Source of the DNA: Diphasiastrum complanatum
Lineage: Eukaryota; Streptophyta; Lycopodiopsida; Lycopodiales; Lycopodiaceae
Length of the DNA: 64,000 nucleotides
Assembly (NCBI GenBank): GCA_029204225.1
Contig: CM055107.1
Location: 42,470,007-42,534,006, forward strand
Direction: 5' to 3'
Position numbers and translations under genes: made by a program. Positions within the stretch are counted from its first letter, which is position 1; each line of letters opens with the position of its first letter. The notes under the pieces were generated by a model. That model worked only from the letters and a program-made list of their open reading frames with translations, did no database searches and was not told the origin of the DNA. Shown here in pieces: positions 54,000 to 64,000 of the stretch.

Positions 54000-56520
54000 T
54001 AATGAGAAGAGAATTAACACAAAGCTTTATTTGTAGTCATATCAAATGGGATATTAACTTTCCATATAACATATTGAATATTCTTAAACATTTTCAAAAG
54101 CATGCATTTGTATTATTCAATACAAATATGAGTCAGGCGAAAGGAAAAATGCATTTGTCGGCCTAGCCATAAAAAAATATCCCCAAAAGTTTTATATATA
54201 ACGATTAAATACAAAGTATTATTCAATAAGTCTCATTGCTAGCCAAAACAACTAGTCATTTGTATGTATTTGTGTACTGTTGGAAATTGGTTTTACTTGA
54301 GTTTGTGTGCGAAGCTAACAACTAGGACTGACAACCTTTTACTATGAACTAAGAAACGCTCTATATTCATTTGTTGCTCATGTATCTTTGCTACATGATA
54401 TTTCAATGTCTACTAATTCAATCACCTCCAAAAGAACTTGTCTTCAGCGGCAAAAAATCTTGTAAATAGCCTCAAATACAAAAGCATAATAAAATTGCCT
54501 CATAGTTGTCTATTGAAATGCCTTCATTGAAGCAATTGACCTACCCTTGATATTAATACTTATGTTGGTGAGCATCAACAAACAAAAGCATGTGTGTTGT
54601 GTCGTTCCACCACGGAAATCTGAAACTAAGTAGATCAAGTTGACCATAGTTCTTGGCCGTAAATCTGAAATGATGCTAAGTATTATTGGTCACAAAAGGG
54701 TGTTTTGACAAAAATTTGAGGTATTGGTCATATGACCCCTTATGGATATTTCAAATTTACAAAACCGGAAACCCTACAAGATATTTCTTTATACTGAGAA
54801 TACATACACCAATTAACCCAATTTCATGTGATTCCTTGGAAGGTAATTTTCATTACCCGTTGACTTTGGACGATGTCACATAAATGGTTAAACAAATTGT
54901 TCTTGAAATATGGTTACTCTTCCATTTATAATCAATCAAATCCTTTTTCTGATTATACGGGTCAATTCTCTATGAGATAACAATGAAGATCTTGGAATAA
55001 TTCATTCAACTAAATGTGTTGGGACATTAATGCTATGACGTTACGTTGATACAACACATATGTTGACTCTCAAGATTTTTCAGAGTTATTCACCTAGGCA
55101 TATCTAGACTGATATGTGCCTCTTGGAAACTCGTGTAGTTTCCTATTAAAAGGGAGAGAAGTAGGTGATAGAAAGTTATGTAGCAAAAACATCTATTGCA
55201 TAGATTCCAAGAGGAATCCGTAAAATGTATAGATGAGGGACCTTTTTTTAGAATCGGGATCGATAGGATATTACTGGAATCTTCTAAGGATTGTAGTAGA
55301 TATCTAGTTAGAAGATGTAAAGGGAAAAAAATAAGAATACATTCTTGTAGTAGAAGAGTTGTCGATTACAAATTTGATCGATTTGTAGAGTTTTATTACA
55401 ATAAAGTGGTTTGTTGAAGCTAGTCCCTTGCGGGTTGTGATCAACTTGATCTTAGTGTGAACTAAGGTCCGTGAGTTGATGCAAGGAATGAAATTCACTC
55501 TAAATATATATTCTTTTAAAATAATGTCTAGTTGAGATTTTGGTTATAAAATAGCACTCTTTGAGAGATATTCTCTCTTAGAGTTAATTGAGTTACAGGA
55601 TTCTCAGTTAAAAAAAGTGTTGTTTACAGATTATGTAAGATCTGTATATTCTATAGTGAATCATTGTGAGATCATGATTTCTTTGCACAAATTTCTTAAT
55701 CGTGTGGATCTACAATGAGTTCCATGGACTGAGTTTATATGCATGCATAAACTAGTTGGTAAAACATAGGCATATTGATGAGAATTATTTGAAGACAATT
55801 ACTCGTAGATTAATAATGATTTCTTGATGAGAATTGTTTACTGACCTAGAATCATTTAGAATTAGATTGAATGTGGTGGTTGAAATTGGGCCCACACCTA
55901 GACATTCAGATATTTTATAAATCTGTTACAACTAAGCGAATCAAGAGCGTTACTTCGGAGTTGATTTTTTGAATCTACAGCATATTATTATTTACAGATA
56001 TTGTAGTTTATATGTATTGCTTATAAGTCACAACCTTTATGAGTCATTTTCTGGATTCATATAGAGGGTTTTGTGCATAGAATACACGGGAACTTTTGGC
56101 TTTAATCTTTTCCTGATTGAGATTTTGATAGAATGCTATCCCGGAAACTTCGATGGAGTTGGATAGTTGATGTAAGCCAAAAGTCGGAACTTCTCGCAAA
56201 GAAGTTTCGGTGAATCTTATTCTAGATTGGAACTTAAGAGTAATTGAATCTAGAGCATTCTAGATGGAACCTTAACTTTGGAATGACACTATGTGTCGTG
56301 ACTTGTGTAAAGAAATTGCAATTCTTATATAGGCATCGTAAGTAAGTTGGATAAGTTTGAAACTTTCCTTGAGGAAATAAATTGTTAGACCAACTCATGT
56401 GTCTTCTAAGAATACTTATAGTAACATTCTCTTATGGTAAGGTATGGTTTAAGAATCAGGTGAATTGTGATTAAAGAATCATAATTCAGATTCTAGGTTA
56501 CACCTGATAAATAAGAGAAG
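54000..56520. other. Intergenic, no gene recognised
   Basis: AT-rich. It may contain the decayed 5' part of the gypsy element that follows, but no conserved block was readable. Confidence 0.45.
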
Positions 56521-56526
56521 GCAAAT

Positions 56527-57511
56527 TTGTGGTTTGGTTACCGCAGACGAATAAACAAAAATGGCGCAATTTGGGAAGTGGTCGACGGTCTTACCAAATT
56601 GGCTACGTTTATTCTGATGAAGACCACCGCGAAGGCTTCTGATTTAGCTCAAATATTTGTTGGGCATTTATTTACGCTTTACGAATTACCAAGTGACATA
56701 GTGAACGATCGCGATCGGAAGTTCATCAGAGACTTTTGGTCAGTCGTGACGATGGAACAAATGCTTTGAGCATATGTTTCCCAATGGCAATCTCCTTGGA
56801 AAGGTAGTTATCCTCGTTTGAGATTTCTTGTGATAATAATAAGCATTTGGCTACCAGTTATAGCCCGTGAATGCTTATGTACGATTTTGAGCCTAGACCA
56901 CCCATTGCGCTTGAGACACGATCGATCAAGTTTCAAAAAGTAGTGGATTTCCTGCACGATATGCAAGAAATACTACAGATAGCACGTGAGAATGTCCAAA
57001 GTGCCCAGGATAGGGACAGACATTATGCTAATTTGAAAAGATCGCCTCGATATTTTCAAGTGGGGGATTGGGTGCATTTGTGAATCCCAAAGGATTCTAC
57101 TGTAATACGTACCAACAAGCATTACAAATTGTGCCCTAGATATAGGAGAGTGTATCAAATCTTGAAAAAGATTGGATCCTTGGCTTACCAATTGGACCTC
57201 CCAGAAGGAACGCAAGTGCACTCGATTTTTCACATAAGTCGACTTAAGAAAAGTCTATGTGAAAGGGAACATCTTGGTTCTGGAGATCAATTGGACCCGT
57301 TGGATGAATCATCGGGTTTGACTCAATTTGAATCTGAAAGAGATCTTGGATACTAGAACTAAACAATTGATAAATCGTATAGTTATCGAGCATCTGATTC
57401 GATGAAAGGGTCACATAGGCGATGCTGATTCCTGGGAACAGAAAGGTAGCCTGAAAAGGAACTTCTCTAACTTTAAGTTCTAAGGTAAAAACTTGAATAA
57501 GGAGGGAAGAA
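56527..57511 (+). mobile_element. Ty3/gypsy integrase 3' part with polypurine tract
   Basis: Readings are GAIWEVVDGLTKLATFILMK and LYELPSDIVNDRDRKFIRDF (integrase core), FEPRPPIALETRSIKFQKV and FLHDMQEILQIARENVQSAQ, KRSPRYFQVGDWVHL (C-terminal GPY/F region start), LCPRYRRVYQILKKIGSLAY and VHSIFHISRLKKS. Stops separate the blocks. AAGGAGGGAAGA (57499-57510) just before TGTCATGCCC is the polypurine tract. Confidence 0.85.
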
Positions 57512-58005
57512 TGTCATGCCCATGATTGATCTCGAATTGATTATCCCGTTAGGGGTCAGTAGGCCTACCTCAACCTGTATGTTAATTATGAGCAGTACAG
57601 GGCCCTCAAGTGTATATGGTCCTAATTTATGGTTGGAGGCCTAGACTTATGATGGTGGATTTTTGGGTCTATCAGTCAATCATAGGAGAACTAGATGATG
57701 TGGCCCAGTTAGTCTACAGAGGTGTCCAGTGAGTTGTCAAAGTGCACTACTAGTGGTGCATGGATATAAGTATACCCATTGGGCTCTCACTAGTGTATGC
57801 TTGATTTGATGGTTAGTAGCTACATGCTGCTGGTATGACTCCTCTTTCCCTTGTGAGTGATTGATCCATAGCTTGGGGGCTAGATTCGTTTGATCTAGGT
57901 TTGGTTGGGTTGGTTTATTCACCATCTGATTCCCTTGTGTTGTTTTGTTGCGGCTTGCTTGGCTATTGTATCCTCGATATGGGACTTTATAGTTGGGCTA
58001 TCACA
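57512..58005 (+). repeat. Gypsy 3' LTR
   Basis: Starts TGTCATGCCC after the polypurine tract and probably ends GGGCTATCACA, giving TG...CA and imperfectly inverted ends (length about 494 bp). The 5' LTR is not in view. Confidence 0.55.
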
Positions 58006-58960
58006 TTCGATAGTGCTACGGAAGACTTAGTGAATTAAGAACACCATGTTTAGATCATCTGTCGCAACATTACCAATCGATAATCGATGAGTCAATAGGT
58101 GTCCTAGACAACAATAGATACAAAATTCGAAGGCATCAAGGACAATTGTGATTCTGTTGTTTGACTCAGTCGATAAGACACACAAGGAACAAGCATTTGA
58201 TTCACAATCAAAAAGCTAACATACTATACACCAATTTGAAGAACACAAAGCATATTAAAGATACGTGAATGTACATAAGATTGTTGTAAAGAAATCTACT
58301 TATCAGTATACAAGCCTAGAAGAACAATCTAAAATTTGAATGATAGTGCTAGGCTAAAACAGCAAGAGTGTCATTGGTGCGATACTTCTGATAAAATAGA
58401 TCGGTACATCTATTATGATTGATCTCATTGAGCATGTGCATCTAACTTTATATATGTACACAATGCAGTTACTCTATTACACGTCAATTCACTAAAGCAA
58501 GTGTGAAGGCCCGATAGTAGTAACGATAGTTCGAGACGTTAGTTATGTCATTAGGTTCAAACGTCTTCCGAATAGTAAACAGTCGATAGTTCGATTGTTG
58601 ATGAATTATTGAGTCATGAGATTGTCGACTATCGAAGGATTGTCGATTGTCAAAGGTGTAAGGTGGATCTTTGACTTATTTGGTTGACTTGCAATGGTTT
58701 TACGAATGTTGTCTTAAATTTGTATGTATTTTTGCAAGTTCTTCAACTTTAGCATGTCCCCGATAAAATAACTAAGTCTAGAACTTTGTCCTGGATATCT
58801 GAAAGAGATAGTTGGTAACAAATATAACTAGATCGAATGGTTGAAGTGGAATTAAAATTTCAACAACATGCACACAAGATATAACATGACTACATGTAAT
58901 AGAATGTGCATTGTAGGTATCCACCAAAGTTATAATATGTTTAATAGAAACCTTAAAAAT
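58006..58960. other. Intergenic, no gene recognised
   Basis: Repeated short CGATAGT/TCGA motifs (58510-58660) without coding character. Confidence 0.4.
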
Positions 58961-58967
58961 ATGTTGT

Positions 58968-59100
58968 TGTTAGAGTTAATGTTCACATTGTTACCCTTAA
59001 TGTTGTTGTCAAGGATTAATTGGCATTATTAAACCATGCCTACATGCTAATTCTAGGGGCCTGTTCACAGATTCTAGCCAAATCTGTGAACACGATTCTT
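58968..59100 (+). repeat. Copia-type LTR start, repeated at 63861
   Basis: TGTTAGAGTTAATGTTCACATT begins it; GTTCACATTGTTACCC..., GCTAATTCTAGGGGCC recur at 63863-63945 with about 80% identity by eye. The TGTTAGARTTAATG start resembles the LTR at 51893. Confidence 0.5.
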
Positions 59101-59339
59101 GGTTCTTCTTATTTATGTTACTTCCGTTGGTTACAGTTCTTTACAGTTTAATCTTCTTGTATAGGGTTTCCAGGCAGAAGTATTTCTCATATTACAACGT
59201 GTATTCCCAGCCTGTCAGTGGGGATGAAATGGTTACGTTCACTCAGCTACATGCATTTACAAACCATGCAACCAATCCTAGCTCAATCTTAGATCAACGT
59301 TCTGAACAAGGAGCAAATCTATAATCTATCTACCAAACT

Positions 59340-61110
59340 ATCTTAGGAAATCGGGGAATAATGCAATGACAAGATTAATCTCTCAGCAAGAAACAAGAAA
59401 CAAGAAAACTAACTTCCTAACAGCATTCTAGCAGCCCAAGGATCAAGAAACACCCATTTCTTGATGCTTGAAATACCCAAGAACAATCAAGGACAGGATT
59501 GTTAGTGAATATGCAAATCAGATCCACAATCTCAGCCTCTATAGTTTACCTGCATGCTGAAACTACAAAATCGAGAAACAAGAAAGTTAATCCACATCTA
59601 CATTCCACAAAAAGAAAGTAAGCAAGAGATCTAATTAAAAAACAATCACAAAGGAAATCAGAACATGCTCATAGGAATTTCACTCAAGAAGATTGCCATG
59701 AACAAGGAGCTTCACAATTGCCAAGAACTCGTGGAAGAATCTTCTTTATTCAATCAAGAGGAATGACAATACAATCAAAGATCCCTCACAAGAGAGGGGG
59801 GCCCTTAAATAAGTAAGAGGGCTGCCCATGTGGAGCCCAAGTAGCAATTCCACTAACTTAGAAATTACAAGTGGAAAAAGCCCTTCCACTAGAGGTCACC
59901 ATCAAAAGGTGGCTCACTCTAAATTATTTAAGGGGGTCTACACTTATTTACATTGCCTAGGAAACATTACTAGCTCCTACATGGTCATTCCTTCTCTGGG
60001 ATACACCATGTAGGCTTAATAGAAAATAACTGTCATCCTAGCTAGTAATCCTCGGCTCCCATGCTAGGCTCTCAGCTTCTTCTGCTCTCCTCCTTCTGAG
60101 ACCTCCTCGGTCATGGGTGAGAGATACTTTGTGTCTTCAGCTTGGCTCGTCATCTTGGAATTCTTTGGAATCTGCTAACATTATCCACCCCTATTCTGTC
60201 GCAGGACTCACTACAACACAGGTGATGTCGTTTCGCTCGGCACTTGGAAAAGCGTGGATCTTCGTTCGCTTCCGTAAAACCAGGGGTATTGGAAGTGCTC
60301 TATTACTTGCGTATTTTGTTTGGTTCATGGATGAAATTCTATTTGAATTATTGTTGAAGAGTGGTTGGAATTTGAACATGAAGTATTATCAATGTTCTTT
60401 GAGATGAACACCCAGGGGGAGTAGTTCAGCTAAGTCCATCAAGTCCATCAAAGGTGGTAACTCATGATAGTACTAGGAGAATTGAAATGGATTCAATTCA
60501 AGGATTCAACACAAATGGAGCCAACTACTTATGGAGTACAAGTTTCTATCATGGTTGTTGATGCTGGAGATTTGGTGTTGACATTTGTATATCCATTTTA
60601 GATTTTTTTATTATTGTTATGATGGTGCTATGGTAATCAAAGAGGATTACATTTTCTTTACAAGTGTTGGTGAGATCCTTACGTATTTGGAATAGATTGG
60701 GAAATGTTCAAAGAGACCAAGGGAGTCATTTTTCAAGCAAAGTTCTCAAGGTTATGGCAAAGGTTAATCATGTCCACATAATTTGATTCAAGATGAGTCA
60801 AATTGTTTGAGCCTAAGGAAGTCAAAGTATTGAATGGTGATATGTCGCCCTCACGGTGGTCACACGTATGCACTAAAGAAAAATGAAGACAAAAGCAAGA
60901 CATTGGGAAGTTGGAAGACATTGGGAAGTTGTATGACGTACGTTCATATAAAAAGCATTAACATAAGAAGGAATTCTACATCATCACATGAAGTTCGTTC
61001 TACATCGAGTAATGAAGACATTGAGATCAGAGTTTTTCATGGATTCTACATCAAAATAGAAGATCTTCATCACATGGGCATCATGAAGGATTCACATGCA
61101 TATTTGTCAA
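59340..61110. other. Intergenic, no gene recognised
   Basis: A reading frame at 60117-60407 has no recognisable domain. The 60406-60426 region has a GGGGGAG purine run that could be a decayed LTR-element end. Confidence 0.4.
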
Positions 61111-61117
61111 AAATCAG

Positions 61118-61790
61118 TGGGAATGAGCAGAAGCTGGTGAGCGAGCTTGGTGTAGGATCGGAAGCACCACAATTAGCAACAGAACGTTCAAAATGAATGA
61201 TTCACAGATGCAAAATGAAACAATACAATAGTGAGATTGAGAATTCGCACTCTGATTAATATCAAACAGTGAGTACAATACTTGATGTGATAACTTCAGC
61301 TTACAGTCATTGAGCGTGATAACGCTGGATACAAAAGGATTGATCAGATTAAGAATTATCAGAAGTAGTTTTCTGATGAAGATTTTGACTTAACTAACTT
61401 CCTATCCACAGTTTATTTGTATATCACAAAATATCTTCTACTTGCTAAATATCTAATTAGCATTAAATGCTATCTACCTCATTTCTTACAATCATCTTTG
61501 AATGTACAAAGTAGGCGAACTGTTAATGCGAAGTCATTGGATCGGATTTTAGACCGACAGTATCGAAATTTACAAGTGTCGAAAAATATACAAAGGCCTC
61601 GAAAAAATATATAGACTCAAAATTTACAGATTTTTCAAATCGATACGGTATCAAAAAATTCTAAAGAAGTTCGATCCTAAATTTTTCGATCTTCTGCTCA
61701 AAAATTCGAGACTTCCTTTTCTAGGTTTTCGTACAGCTTTCGAGATGCTTATTAATGAATGGATTTGAGGCTGAGCATCGAATTCCAACA
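61118..61790 (-). repeat. Copia 3' LTR (family X, copy 2)
   Basis: On the minus strand it starts TGTTGGAATTCGATGC and ends CATTCCCA. A purine run (minus TAAGGGAGAG, 61791-61800) abuts it, fixing this as the 3' LTR of a minus-strand element. Confidence 0.8.
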
Positions 61791-61795
61791 CTCTC

Positions 61796-63290
61796 CCTTA
61801 ATGTGGATCCTGAAAGGTTTTGATTTTCAGATTTAACTTGTCGTCTGAGATGTTACTCTTTTGATAGAGCCCTTGTGAGGTAATCTGCTTTTCTAAGATT
61901 TGTCCTGTTGGGTTGATTTTTGGATTCCCAGACTGTAGTGGACTGGAACCATATCAGTCTTTTGTACTCCAGTGCTAACATGCATTTTAGATCATTCATC
62001 AGTTTCAGATTATTATTGAATAGTAGAGTATCATCTACATAAAGAGTGGTGTTGATGAAAAAATTTGATACAGACTTGAAGTAAATATTCAAGTTTATCG
62101 AGTTTGGATAGAAACCATTCTCGTTTAGAAATGCGAATTTGGTGTCCTCTTCTGCTTTGCACTGATCAGCATCAGTAGTTGACTTTGCCTCTGAAATAGT
62201 ATTGAGTTCCTGCACAAAGTAACAGTCTGGATCATCCATGAATCGGGATGGAGGTTGTCTGAATCAATTCGATCTTCTGAGTTGAAATTCGATCCTCTTA
62301 TGTGATTCAGTTCGTTGAGATTCGGACTCATTTTCCAAGTCAGTATCCATTTTTAAACTGTTCAACCCTTGAATCAGAATTCTGTTGTTCGATACTTGGG
62401 TCGGAATTTGCTACAGCTTTTTCTTGTGGTCGAAAAATTGGTCTTCTAGAAAGATGGCATCTCTGCTCGTGAATGTTTTCTGAGTGTCTAGGTTGTAGAG
62501 CTTGTATGCCTTGTGATCTGGAGAGAAGCCAATAAAAATCGATCTGTTGTAGGTCGATCCTTGAATCGGATTTTGACTGTTCGATCCTTGGGTTGGAATT
62601 TTTTGTAGATCAACAGAGATCTGATTGAAAGCTTTGCATCCAAACAATCTAATATTTTGTAGTGATGGCTTCGATCTTGTCCACACCTGATAAGGTGTCT
62701 TGCCATTCAGGGCCATTGTAATGGATTGATTTTGTTAGATCGGCAACTATAGTAACAACTTTTGCCCAGAATTTCTTTGGAAGAGAGGCATGGGCCAGCA
62801 TGCTCTTTGCACTTGCAATGAGTGTCTGATTCTTCCTTTGAGCTACATCATTGGACTGAGACGAGTAGCTAGCTGTGAATTGTTGTGGGTGTATTCTGTT
62901 GGCCTTGTAGAAAGCTTTGAACTTGGTGGAGATAAATACTCCCCCTCCATCAGAACGTAGAGCTTTCATTATCCTCTAGGTCGAATTTTTTGCTAATGTT
63001 TTGAACTGCTTGAAGAACTTAAAGGTATCGGATTTTTCCTTCAGAAAATAAGTTACAGTCCTCCGAGAGAAGTCATCAATAAAAGTCAGTAAATAGACAA
63101 CTCCCCTTGTGGAAATGGTCTGCATGGGGCCACAAATGTCCATGTGTACAAGATCTAGCAAATTTCTAGAAGTATGGACTGTATCGGAAATGGAAGGACT
63201 TCTACCATGCTTGCTGATTATACAGCTTTTACATGGAGTTTCGAATTTGCTAATTGTGGGCAAATCTTGTACTAAATTTTGTTTTGACAT
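61796..63290 (-). mobile_element. Copia integrase-RT internal region, deleted
   Basis: The minus strand reads integrase 63290-62411: CKSCIISKHGRSP (end of the HHCC finger), LVHMDICGPMQT, LTFIDDFSRRTVTYF, ALRSDGGGVFISTKF, SNDVAQRKNQT (the usual catalytic Glu of GVAERKN is Gln), and LFGCKAFNQISV, FIGFSPDHKAYKLYN. At 62239-61853 is a fragment with TLYVDDTLLF. Gag, protease, most RT and RNase H are missing, so it is a deletion derivative flanked by LTRs. Confidence 0.85.
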
Positions 63291-63293
63291 TTA

Positions 63294-63860
63294 GATGAAC
63301 AATGAAACGATACAGTAGTGAGACTGAGAATTTGCACTCTGATTAATATCAAACAGTGAGTACAACGCTTGAAGTGATAACTTCAACTTACACTCGTTGA
63401 GCGTAATAACACTGGCTACAAAAGGATTGATCAGATTATGAATTATCATAAGTAGTTTTTTAATGAAGATTCTGACTTAACTAACTTCCTATCCACAGTT
63501 TATTTGTATATTACAAAATATCTTGTACTTGCTAAATATCTAATGAGCATTAAATGCTATCTACCTCATTTATTACAACCGCCTTTGAATGTACAAAGTA
63601 AGCGGACTGTTAACGCGAAGTTGTTGGGCCCGACAGTATCAAAATTTACAAGTATCAAAAAATATACAAAGGACTCGAAAAATAATACACTGACTCAAAA
63701 AATATAGAATTTTTTGAAATGATACGGTATCAAAAAATTCTAAAAAAGTTCGATCCTGAATTTTTCAATCTTCTACTCAAAAATTCGAGTCTTCCTTTTC
63801 TAGGTTTTCGTACAACTTTCAAGATGCTCATTAATGAATGGATTTGAGGCTGAGCATCAA
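63294..63860 (-). repeat. Copia 5' LTR (family X, copy 3), truncated
   Basis: It matches copy 2 from GATGAACAATGAAACGATAC to GGATTTGAGGCTGAGCATC, but breaks off at 63860, missing the TGTTGG terminus and passing into the repeat shared with 58.98 kb. The PBS side is also missing because integrase abuts it. Confidence 0.75.
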
Positions 63861-64000
63861 TGTTCACATTGTTACCCCTAATATTGTTGTCTAGAATTAG
63901 TTAAGATTATTGGGCGATGCCTGTGTGCTAATTCTAGGGACCTTTACACATATTTAGCACATTCAAGTTACACTTTAGTTAGACTCAAGTTCTAAGTTCT

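Overview
This is a window of a large, repeat-rich land-plant nuclear genome. The evidence is a five-exon plant-type Nudix gene, a PLS-class pentatricopeptide-repeat (PPR) gene, telo-box motifs in both promoters, and Ty1/copia, Ty3/gypsy, LINE, hAT and MITE sequences covering most of the rest. The PPR repeat style and the very long TE-filled introns suggest a fern or another non-angiosperm vascular plant, but the species cannot be fixed from the sequence.

Layout. 1-1.9 kb (+): a decayed multi-exon gene whose 5' part encodes a divergent histone-H3-type histone fold, followed by a proline-rich linker and pieces of a C48/Ulp1-type cysteine protease; its last exon is duplicated at 2.4 kb across a small fold-back element. 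2.7-3.9 kb (-): an unrecognised multi-exon gene converging on it. 4.4-8.2 kb: copia fragments on both strands around a solo LTR. 10.7-13 kb (-): the PPR gene with five exact 101-residue repeats and a frame-shifted E-motif remnant. 14.4-15 kb: copia remnant. 16.7-19.1 kb (+): decayed, probably MULE-like element.

20.28-52.47 kb (-): one intact Nudix hydrolase gene. Its five exons (52396-52466, 41337-41448, 40674-40757, 20612-20758, 20284-20433) join in frame to 187 codons; intron 1 is about 10.9 kb and intron 3 about 19.9 kb. Intron 3 holds a gypsy element (24.9-29.6 kb), an LTR at 30.1-30.9 kb, a MITE at 32.3-32.8 kb and an hAT element with its transposase and a small companion ORF (32.86-39.03 kb). 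Intron 1 holds three LINEs head to tail (43-50.9 kb) and a copia 3' end. The LINEs end in a conserved stem-loop followed by a pyrimidine microsatellite.

52.5-64 kb: the Nudix promoter (TATA box, uORFs, telomere-like repeats), a tandem pair of tRNA-like SINE heads, a gypsy 3' end with LTR, and a copia element with LTRs (61.1-63.9 kb).

Only the Nudix gene looks fully intact. The PPR frame is open over its repeats but loses its usual C-terminus. Almost everything else carries stops, frameshifts or truncations.
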